Shown: positions 54,686 to 62,238 of the stretch, piece after piece | How positions within the stretch are numbered: the first letter of the stretch is position 1 | How the letters are laid out: every line of letters starts with the position of its first letter | Assembly: GCA_016712315.1 (NCBI GenBank) | Contig: JADJRG010000022.1 | Span: forward strand, 1-64,000 | Length of the DNA stretch: 64,000 bases | Source: Nannocystis sp. | Lineage (GTDB): Bacteria; Myxococcota_A; Polyangia; Nannocystales; Nannocystaceae | Direction: 5' to 3' | Made by a program: the position numbers and the translations under genes | Notes under the pieces: model-generated | Told to the model about the DNA's origin: nothing | What the model saw: the letters and a program-made list of their open reading frames with translations, nothing else | Database searches by the model: none

Positions 54686-55429
54686 TCAGGCGCCCGCCTC
54701 GCAGAGCGCGAGCGCCACCATGTCCTTCGCCGCCATCGCGCACTCGACCTCGGTCTTCTTCCCTTGCGCCATACACTCCGCGATCAGGTCCCCACGGAGA
54801 TCCCCGAGGATCGACCCGACCACCTCGCCGTCCGCGCCCGCGTCGGCCACCGCCAGCGCCTTGAAGTGCTCGAAGAACCCCTCGCACGTCGGCGTATCGA
54901 GCCCGTCGCCGTGGGTCTTCTCGTGCAGCAGCGCCTCCGCCTCCTTCTCCGCCGCGTCACACGCGCTCAGCGCCTTCGCCGTGCTCGCCGCCATCGTGCA
55001 CGTCGCGACCGCCCCGAACACCTCCGGCCCGAGGACGACGCGGTGGTGCGCGATCAATTTCGCGCAGTCCTCGAGCGAGTCATCCTTGTGCCCCTCGATC
55101 TCGATGATGTGCCGGCAGATCGCCTCATTGGTCGGCCCCCTCTCCGCGTGGTGGGACGCGTCCGCGAGGTGCGAGCGCAGCGGATCCTCGCTGCTGAGCT
55201 TCTCCGACGTCTCGAGGGTCGAAGCTGCGCGGGCGATCACGCCGGACTTATCCAGCGTGATATCGATGTGCAGCTCGTCCGCCGCGTCCGCTGTCGGCGC
55301 CGCGACCGCGGCCGGCGCGTCGGCCTTCTTCGGCGCGGAGTCACCCGCGGGGGCCGCCTTGTCGCCGCCGCAGGCGAGGGCGGCGCACAAAGAGACAGTG
55401 AGTGTGATCGTGAGTGAGCTGGTCCGCAT
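54686..55429 (-). CDS. Lipoprotein of unknown function
   Basis: 247 aa. Start 55429 is chosen because it begins a good lipoprotein signal (LTITLTVSLCAALAC). An Ala/Pro/Lys linker precedes a helical domain with six Cys spaced through it (AICRHII, EDCAKL, ATCTMAAS, SACDAA, PTCEGF, AECMAQ and ECAMAA), probably disulphide-bonded in the periplasm. No family is recognised. It shares a 112-bp divergent promoter region with the vWA gene at 55542 and lies 40 bp upstream of the M28 gene on the same strand. Confidence 0.7.
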   Translation of the reverse strand: MRTSSLTITLTVSLCAALACGGDKAAPAGDSAPKKADAPAAVAAPTADAADELHIDITLDKSGVIARAASTLETSEKLSSEDPLRSHLADASHHAERGPTNEAICRHIIEIEGHKDDSLEDCAKLIAHHRVVLGPEVFGAVATCTMAASTAKALSACDAAEKEAEALLHEKTHGDGLDTPTCEGFFEHFKALAVADAGADGEVVGSILGDLRGDLIAECMAQGKKTEVECAMAAKDMVALALCEAGA

Positions 55430-55541
55430 AGGCGCTAGGTTAAACCACCCGCAGCGCCCTGCGACAGCGCCCGACGAACAAATCGAGATCGACGTACTTC
55501 GGCCCGCAGGCCGACATACTCTCGTGAATTGAGGTGGATTT

Positions 55542-57218
55542 ATGATGTCACAAAAACGCGCGTTGGGGATGTGGGTGTGTCTAGGGGCGCTGGCTGGCGG
55601 ATGCAGCGGCGATGACGGCGGCGACGGATCTGCCTCATCGAGCGCCACGATCACGACCACCGCCGCGTCAGTCTCTACGACCATGAGCGCGTCCGCCACC
55701 GACAGCATGACCGGCGCGACCGACAACTCGGGGTCGATGTCCGCGTCCGAGTCCGACGGCAGCGCCACCGACACCAGCGCCAGCGCCAGCGCCTCTGCCA
55801 CTGACACCAGCGCCACCGACACCAGCGCCAGCGCCTCTGCCACCGACACCAGCGCTTCTGCCACCGACACCGCGGCCAGCGCCTCTGCCACCGACGCCAC
55901 CACGATGGACACGACCACCGGCGATCTACCGCCGGGGATCTGCGGCGACGGCGAGCTCAACGACGGTGAAGAGTGCGACGAGGGCCCCGAAAACGGCCCC
56001 ATGGCCAACTGCGGCGCCGACTGCCTCCTCAACCCCTGCGGCGACGGCTACGTCGCCCAGCACGAGGAGTGCGACCTCGGCGGCGAGAACGGCCCGGACA
56101 GCGGCTGCTCGGAGGAGTGCGCGATCCTCCCCTCAGCGTGCGGCAACCAGTCTGCCGAGGCCGTGCTCACCCCGCGACCGGTCGACATCATCATCCTCAT
56201 CGACAACTCGGGCAGCATGTCCGCTGAGATCAAGGGCGTCGAGAGCAACATCAACAAAAACTTCGCCGAGATCATCAACAAGGCCGGCCTCGACTACCAG
56301 GTCATCATGGTCTCGCGTTATGGCAAGAGCTCCAGCTACCAGGTGTGCATCGAGGCCCCGCTGGGCGGGATCCCCTTGGGCGGCTGCGTCAACCCGCCCG
56401 CGCAGCCGGTGAACAACCCCGGCAAGTTCTACCACTACAGCGTCACCGTCAACAGCGTCAACTCGTGGTGTCAAGCGCTCGCCACCTTTGATGGCGCCGT
56501 CAAGGACGTCTACAACTTCGCGCCGAACGGCTGGCGCACCTGGCTACGCGACGACTCCTTCAAGGTGTTCATCGAGATCACCGACGATCGCGTGAGCTGC
56601 TCCGTCGCCGGCAAGACCTACAACGACGCCAACACCAACGCGGGCGGCCTCACCGCCGCCACCGCCTATGACGTCTCGCTGCGCGCCAAGTCGCCGCTGC
56701 ACTTCGGCGAAACCATCGAGAACCGCAACTACGCCTGGTACAGCCTCGTCGGCGTCGGCCCCAACAACCCGCCGGAGAAGGCCTACGGGCCGATGGATCC
56801 GATCGTCACGAACAAGTGCAACACCGCGGTCAACGTCGGCTACGGCTACCAGCACCTCAGCAACATGTCCGGCGGCCTGCGCGCGCCGCTCTGCGACACC
56901 ACCAAGTACGACTCCATCTTCCTCGGGATCGCCAACAGCGTCGTCGCCGACGCCAAGCTCGGCTGCGAGTTCACCATCCCGCCGCCGCCCGAAGGCAAGA
57001 CCCTCGACCTCGACTCTATCGACGTCGACTACACCCCCGACGGGCAGGACCCGGTGATGTTCAAGAAGGTCGCCAGCCCTGACCTCTGCGACGCCGACTC
57101 CTTCTACCTCGAGGACGGCCTCGTCAAGCTCTGCCCGGCCGCCTGCATGGTCATCCAAGGCGACAAGAACGCCAAGCTCGAGGTCGAGTTCACCTGCGAG
57201 CCGCTCAAGCCCAACTGA
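55542..57218 (+). CDS. von Willebrand A-domain surface lipoprotein
   Basis: 558 aa with a GAGGTGG ribosome site. Lipoprotein signal ends in AGGC. Then a low-complexity Ser/Ala/Asp/Thr stretch with repeated ATDTSASAS units (residues ~60-130), two Cys-rich CGDG-type units (residues ~133-200), and a vWA domain with an intact MIDAS start (DIIILIDNSGSMS) and FIEITDDR. It is probably an adhesin or metal-dependent ligand binder on the outer surface. It ends 4 bp from the convergent antiporter gene. Confidence 0.87.
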   Translation: MMSQKRALGMWVCLGALAGGCSGDDGGDGSASSSATITTTAASVSTTMSASATDSMTGATDNSGSMSASESDGSATDTSASASASATDTSATDTSASASATDTSASATDTAASASATDATTMDTTTGDLPPGICGDGELNDGEECDEGPENGPMANCGADCLLNPCGDGYVAQHEECDLGGENGPDSGCSEECAILPSACGNQSAEAVLTPRPVDIIILIDNSGSMSAEIKGVESNINKNFAEIINKAGLDYQVIMVSRYGKSSSYQVCIEAPLGGIPLGGCVNPPAQPVNNPGKFYHYSVTVNSVNSWCQALATFDGAVKDVYNFAPNGWRTWLRDDSFKVFIEITDDRVSCSVAGKTYNDANTNAGGLTAATAYDVSLRAKSPLHFGETIENRNYAWYSLVGVGPNNPPEKAYGPMDPIVTNKCNTAVNVGYGYQHLSNMSGGLRAPLCDTTKYDSIFLGIANSVVADAKLGCEFTIPPPPEGKTLDLDSIDVDYTPDGQDPVMFKKVASPDLCDADSFYLEDGLVKLCPAACMVIQGDKNAKLEVEFTCEPLKPN

Positions 57219-57222
57219 TCCG

Positions 57223-59367
57223 TCAATGCGGCGTACTCGCCGCCTCCTCCGCCTCGACCGCCGCGGCCGCGCCACCCACCAGCAGCGCGGCCGCGGTCGC
57301 GCAGGCGGCGTGTGAACCAGCCAGCGTCAGCACGTCGCCGACCCGCATCACCTCCGACGCGCTCGGGATCACCGCCCCCTGCTCGCTCCGCGAGATCGCC
57401 ATCACCGTCGCCCCCGTGACCGCCCGCAGGTTCAGCTCCGCCAGCGTCCGACCGATCGCCGCCGACTCCGCCGTCAACGTCACCGGCACCATGTCTGGAA
57501 AGCCAGGCAACAGCGCCGTCGCCGAGGCGAGCGACACATCCGCCCGCATCGTCTGGCTCGCCCCGCCGCCCTCACCGTGCCCGCCGCCCTGCCCCTCCCG
57601 GCTCTGCCGCGCCAGCACCTCGAGCACCAGCTCCGTGCCCGCGCGCACGTGCCCCTCAAACGAGCTCAAGCTGCGCCACAGCGCCAACACCAGCCCCAGC
57701 ACGATCAGCGCCAGCGCGATCACCCCGCTCGACACCGGCAAGAACGGCTGCAAGATCGCCACCAGCGGCAGCCCCAGCGCCAGCGCGATCGCCAGCTCGA
57801 GGATCTGCGTAAACGCCCGCCGCGGCGCCGATCCGAGGTCCAGCCCCCCCTCGCCGGCCTTCGGCAGCACCAGCCCCGCGACGTCCCCGCCCAAGCGATG
57901 CGCCCGGCGCACCACCCCCGCCGCGAACACCAGCGCCAGCGCGATCGTCAGCCCCAGGTGCCACCACTCGAGGTGCACCTGCTTCATCCCCATCTGGATC
58001 GCCACATGCTCGATCAGCCAGATCTGGATCGGCCGAAAGCTGGCGATCACCAGCACCAAGAAGCCGCTGTCGACCGCCAGCATCACCAGCTCGCGGCGGA
58101 TCTCCGCCCACTGCCCGCGATCCGGCGGCTGCTCGCGGATCTGCTCGATCCACGCCTCATAGAACGACGTCGCCACCTGCACCGGCCGCGGCAGCAGGTG
58201 GTCGATCCGCAGCGCCACCGCCTCGGAGCTGCGGATCATCGCCGGCGTCGTCAGCGCCGTCACGCAGGACACCGCGACCGCCACCGGCAGCAAGAAGTCC
58301 CCCGTCGCCCCCATCGAGGCCCCCAGCGCCGCGATGATGAACGAGAACTCGCCGATCTGCGCCAAGCTCATGCCCGCGCGCACCGACCGGCGCAGCCCGT
58401 TGCCCGCCAAGAACGAGCCGAAGCTCACCCCCAGCACCTTGCCGATCAGCACCATCGCCGACAGCACCACCACCGGCAGCCAATGCGTCGCGATCAGCCC
58501 CGGGTCCAGCAGCGTCCCGATCGAGATAAAGAAGATCGCCGCGAAGATGTCCCGCAGCGGCGCGATCACCCGCTCCACCGCGTGCGACTCCCCCGACTCC
58601 GCCACCAACATGCCCGCCAAGAACGCCCCCAGCGCCACCGAATAGCCCGCCGCGCTCGCCAGCGCCGACATCGCGAAGCAGATCGCCACCGCCGCGATCA
58701 GCAGCGTCTCCTCGCGCCCGGCCCTCGCGATCCACGCCACGAAGCGCGGCACCACCAGCAGCCCCACCGCCAGCAGCGCCCCCAAGAACGCCGCCAGCCG
58801 CCCCATCGTGATCGCCAGCTCCGTCGGGCCCAGCCCGCGCCCAGACGCCACCGCCGTCAGCACCACCAGCAGCAAGATCGCCAGCAGATCCTCGAAGATC
58901 AGCACCGCGTACACGACATCCACGAAGCCGCCGCGCAGCCGCTGCTCGGAGAACGCCCGCGACACCAACATCGTGCTCGAGATCGCCAAGCACCCGCCCA
59001 CGAACAGGCTCTCGGTCGCGCTCCAGCCGAAGAGCTGCCCCGCCAAGAAGCCGAGCGAGATCATCAACCCGACCTCGATCGCCGCCGTCACCCCGCCCGA
59101 GATCCCCACCTTCATCAGCTTGCGGATCCGAAACTCCAGCCCCACCGAGAACATCAGCAGGATCACCCCGAGCTCCGAGAGCGAGTGCGTCAGCTCGATG
59201 TCCAGCGCCACCCCCTTGAACACGTGCGGCCCCAGCAGCACCCCCGCGATCAGGTAGCCGATCACCGCCGGCTGGCGCAGCCGCTGCAGGATCATGCTCG
59301 CGATCGCCGCCGTCGCCAGGATGATCCCCAAGTCCGCGATCGGCTCGATCCCTACGATCCCCAGCAT
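57223..59367 (-). CDS. CPA2-family K+(Na+)/H+ antiporter with RCK_C-like tail
   Basis: 714 aa. The N-terminal ~390 residues are a Kef/YbaL-type transporter: RQPAVIGYLIAGVLLGP, LMFSVGLEFRIRKL, FEDLLAILLLVVLT, GYSVALGAFLAGMLVAES, and SLAQIGEFSFIIAALG. Four further hydrophobic segments follow. The C-terminus is a TrkA-C (RCK_C)-like domain (VTLTAESAAIGRTLAELNLR ... MRVGDVLTLAGS). The NAD-binding RCK_N domain of KefB/KefC is missing. It is preceded by the cytochrome gene with an 18-bp gap on the same strand. Confidence 0.88.
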   Translation of the reverse strand: MLGIVGIEPIADLGIILATAAIASMILQRLRQPAVIGYLIAGVLLGPHVFKGVALDIELTHSLSELGVILLMFSVGLEFRIRKLMKVGISGGVTAAIEVGLMISLGFLAGQLFGWSATESLFVGGCLAISSTMLVSRAFSEQRLRGGFVDVVYAVLIFEDLLAILLLVVLTAVASGRGLGPTELAITMGRLAAFLGALLAVGLLVVPRFVAWIARAGREETLLIAAVAICFAMSALASAAGYSVALGAFLAGMLVAESGESHAVERVIAPLRDIFAAIFFISIGTLLDPGLIATHWLPVVVLSAMVLIGKVLGVSFGSFLAGNGLRRSVRAGMSLAQIGEFSFIIAALGASMGATGDFLLPVAVAVSCVTALTTPAMIRSSEAVALRIDHLLPRPVQVATSFYEAWIEQIREQPPDRGQWAEIRRELVMLAVDSGFLVLVIASFRPIQIWLIEHVAIQMGMKQVHLEWWHLGLTIALALVFAAGVVRRAHRLGGDVAGLVLPKAGEGGLDLGSAPRRAFTQILELAIALALGLPLVAILQPFLPVSSGVIALALIVLGLVLALWRSLSSFEGHVRAGTELVLEVLARQSREGQGGGHGEGGGASQTMRADVSLASATALLPGFPDMVPVTLTAESAAIGRTLAELNLRAVTGATVMAISRSEQGAVIPSASEVMRVGDVLTLAGSHAACATAAALLVGGAAAAVEAEEAASTPH

Positions 59368-59385
59368 CGCCGCGCCCCTCCCCGA

Positions 59386-60636
59386 TCACATACACTCATT
59401 GCGCGGGTCCCCCGGGACATGGCACTTCAGACATACCCGGTGGTTACGCGACGCCAACGCCTGGCAGCGCGCCGACGAGGTGAAGCCGGCGCCGTGCGGG
59501 CTCACGCTCATCCCCCCGCGGCCCAGCCCCGCGCTCGTGTGGCAGGCCAAGCACGTGTCCTCCGTATGGCAGCTCGCGCACGCCGCCAGGTTGCGCTGCG
59601 CCGCCATCGCGTGCCCTTGCGCGGATCCGAGCGGCCCTACAAAACTCTCCGGGTGGAAGCGCAGCGACGTCCCCGGGCCGAAGCGCCGATCCGGCCCCGC
59701 GCCCAGCCCGACGCGCTCGTGGCACGCGAGGCAGTCCGTCTGCGCGCGGTGGCACGACGAGCAGTCCTGCGTCTTCGCCCGAGAGTCCAGCGCGTGAGTC
59801 GTCATGTAGTCCGCCGCGTGGATCCGCATCGGCCGGATCGCCCCCGCGTGGCACTCCGCGCACGACGCCTCGCTGTGGCAGCTCGCGCACAGCGACGGGT
59901 TCGCCTTCGCGATCCCCCGGTGATCCTCGACGAACGCCAGATCATGCGCTGCTCCCCACGCGCTCGTCCCCTTCGGCACCAGCATCGGCGCCGCTCGATC
60001 CGCCCAGTCGCGGATCGCCAGCCGCCCAGAAGACTCCGACGGGTGGCACGCCCCGCAGCGCTGCGTCGCCTGCGCCCCGTCATGACAGCTCAGGCAGCTC
60101 GCCTCGCTCGGCAGCTGCGACGTCGTCGCCAGCCGCACCTTGGTCATATCCCCGTGGCAGCCCTCGCAGCTCGCCCCTCGGCTCATATGCAGCCGATGGT
60201 TGAAGATCAGCCTCGGCCGCGGCGCCACGAGCTTCGCCGTCACCGCCTCGCCCTTGGCCCCCGCGTGGCACAGCTCGCACTGCGCCTTCACGCCCGCCGG
60301 CCGCGGGTGCTGCGCCGTGTGGCAGCCGTCGCAGCTCGCCCCCTTCGGGAACAAGAAATCCGCGCTGCTCGTGCTCGTCGCCGCCCCTGTATGGCAGCGA
60401 TCGCAGCCGATCCCGAGCGCCAAGTGCTGCGCGTGGCTGTAGCGGATCGGCAGCTCTTGCCGCGGGTACACCGCCGAAGAGAACGCACCTGGCCCAAAGA
60501 CCACAGCCGCCGTCCCCGCGATCTCGTGCTCATCCGCGCGCGCCCCGAAGATCGCCCCCAGCGCGAACGCCAGCCCAAGCAGCGCCGCCGCGGCCCCACC
60601 GGGCGAGATCGTCGAGATCAGTCCACGCACGCTCAT
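59386..60636 (-). CDS. Periplasmic multihaem cytochrome c, 13 CxxCH motifs
   Basis: 416 aa with an N-terminal hydrophobic export signal (AAALLGLAFALGAIFGARA). I count thirteen CxxCH haem sites, from CDRCH near the N-terminus to CLKCH near the C-terminus, plus scattered His that can act as distal ligands. This places it with the cytochrome c3/multihaem group used for electron transfer in the periplasm. The ATG overlaps the stop of the beta-barrel gene (ATGA), so the two are co-translated, and the antiporter follows. Electron donor and acceptor are unknown. Confidence 0.9.
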   Translation of the reverse strand: MSVRGLISTISPGGAAAALLGLAFALGAIFGARADEHEIAGTAAVVFGPGAFSSAVYPRQELPIRYSHAQHLALGIGCDRCHTGAATSTSSADFLFPKGASCDGCHTAQHPRPAGVKAQCELCHAGAKGEAVTAKLVAPRPRLIFNHRLHMSRGASCEGCHGDMTKVRLATTSQLPSEASCLSCHDGAQATQRCGACHPSESSGRLAIRDWADRAAPMLVPKGTSAWGAAHDLAFVEDHRGIAKANPSLCASCHSEASCAECHAGAIRPMRIHAADYMTTHALDSRAKTQDCSSCHRAQTDCLACHERVGLGAGPDRRFGPGTSLRFHPESFVGPLGSAQGHAMAAQRNLAACASCHTEDTCLACHTSAGLGRGGMSVSPHGAGFTSSARCQALASRNHRVCLKCHVPGDPRNECM

Positions 60637-62162
60637 CGCCGTAGTCGCAGGCTCCAGTCGGCGCTGAGGCTCGCGAGGACTCGCAGCGCCGAGGTGTAAT
60701 AGGTCGTGATCATCTCCTCGCCCATCAAGTTCAGGTGGATGCCCCGCCAGAGCTGCAAGTTCAACCCCGCCTGCACCGCGACAGAGTATCCCCGGCGCGC
60801 CGCCGCCGCGTCGTCCTCAAAGTACACCGCGTAGATCCGCCCATCGAGCGCCAGCCGCTGCCACGCCACGAAGGTCCGCGTATCCACGCTCCCGCCGGCC
60901 CGCAGCCCCCCCTCACCGGCCAGCCCGAAGCCGTCGATCCGCGCCGAGAAGCGCGGCCGCCGATACGCCAGCGTCGCCCCGCCGCCCAGCCCGAGCCGCC
61001 GCGCCCGCGTCGGCTGGTCATTCACCGCCAGCGGGTGCTCGCGGAAGATCCGGTTCTGCGAGCGCAGCGCGATCGTCCAGCGCGGCGAAGGCCGAACCTC
61101 ATACACCGCCCGCAGATCCTCAAACGCCTCGCTCGCGAACACGTTAAAGATCGAGTCCAGATCGAACCAAGGGATCGTCCGGATATACAGCGCCCGGAGC
61201 AAGTGGCGCTCCGTCAGCGCCACTTGCATGCCCGCCACCACGTCATCCACCCGCGCCGTCCCCAGGTTGTAACGCAGCGCCGCGTACGGCCCGAACTTCC
61301 CGTCCGCCAGCCGCAGCGCCGCGCTCGCCGACACCAGCTCTTGGTCCACCGTCGTCGCCAGCCCCTGGCCCCCGTCTTCGTCCACGATCCCTTGGTTGAG
61401 CGCGTTCGGCGTCCACGTCCGTCGATACGCCACCCGCGCGTCCAACCACTTCAGATCATCGAGCGCCACCGCCGCCCCCGTCATCGGCGAGAACGCCCGA
61501 TCGGGCGGCCGCCCCTGCGTGCCGTCCAGCTCCATCGTCGGGAAGCCGAACAAGTGGCTGCCATCCACCTGCAGGCCGCCGAACGCCTCCACCGCCACGT
61601 GCACCGGCGTCCGCAGCCGCACCCAGCCGCCGTCGAACGCGAAGAAGTCGAGCCCGCTCATCTCGAATTGTCGGCCGGCCCGCAGATCGATCATGCCCCC
61701 CAAGTTCTGCCCCTCGAGGTACGCGAAGAGCACATCGATCTGCCGCCCGTCGACGCTCTCCACCAGCTTCGCCGCGTAGTCTTGCCCCTCGCGGCGAAAC
61801 GATCCGAAGTCGTGCCGCAGCCGCATCGACGTGACCATGTGGAGCTGCCCGTCCTCGTAGCTGCGGTGCAGGTCACGCGGGCGCCTGGGCGGCAGCAGCT
61901 CGTACACGCCCAGGTTCACGTACTGCACCAGCCGGCGCCGGCTCAGCAGCTCTTGCTCCGGGCCCGGCACCCGGATCATGTACCCCTCACCGATCGTGCG
62001 CGTCACCGTCCGCACCTCGGCAGCGGCCGCGCCGCCGGACCACATCGACAGCGCCACGCCCGCGCCCACCGCCCACCAACCGCCCCCTCGCGAGCGCGCG
62101 CTGACCTTCGCGCGCGCATCGACGCTCGCGCGCGCCGCGGCCTGACATTCCGTGGTGAGCAT
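60633..62162 (-). CDS. Outer-membrane beta-barrel protein coupled to the multihaem cytochrome
   Basis: 509 aa from ATG 62162; the upstream extension is shadow sequence. The signal peptide ends at SGGAAAA-E. The mature part is a run of amphipathic strands with aromatic girdles (MIDLRAGRQFEMSGLDFFAF, VRLRTPVHVAVEAFGGLQVD, GYSVAVQAGLNLQLW) and ends in WSLRLRR. It resembles large porin-like barrels that accompany multihaem cytochromes. ATGA overlap with the cytochrome gene supports a shared complex. Whether it is a conduit for electrons across the outer membrane is untested. Confidence 0.7.
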   Translation of the reverse strand: MLTTECQAAARASVDARAKVSARSRGGGWWAVGAGVALSMWSGGAAAAEVRTVTRTIGEGYMIRVPGPEQELLSRRRLVQYVNLGVYELLPPRRPRDLHRSYEDGQLHMVTSMRLRHDFGSFRREGQDYAAKLVESVDGRQIDVLFAYLEGQNLGGMIDLRAGRQFEMSGLDFFAFDGGWVRLRTPVHVAVEAFGGLQVDGSHLFGFPTMELDGTQGRPPDRAFSPMTGAAVALDDLKWLDARVAYRRTWTPNALNQGIVDEDGGQGLATTVDQELVSASAALRLADGKFGPYAALRYNLGTARVDDVVAGMQVALTERHLLRALYIRTIPWFDLDSIFNVFASEAFEDLRAVYEVRPSPRWTIALRSQNRIFREHPLAVNDQPTRARRLGLGGGATLAYRRPRFSARIDGFGLAGEGGLRAGGSVDTRTFVAWQRLALDGRIYAVYFEDDAAAARRGYSVAVQAGLNLQLWRGIHLNLMGEEMITTYYTSALRVLASLSADWSLRLRR

Positions 62163-62238
62163 CGGGCCGCCCCATGCTATGCGATCCCGCGGGCCGCGGG
62201 TCCGCGGAACTTCACTCAAGCGGACCTGTCCCCCTCCC

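Noticed and set aside
54686..56032. 448-aa version of the lipoprotein starting at 56,032
   Set aside because: The first 200 residues are antisense to the vWA gene linker. ATG 55,429 starts a proper lipoprotein signal.
57577..60699. Very long plus-strand open frame opposite the antiporter and cytochrome genes
   Set aside because: The product is an Arg/Gln/His/Pro-rich shadow with no domain. The minus strand encodes clear transporter and CxxCH proteins.
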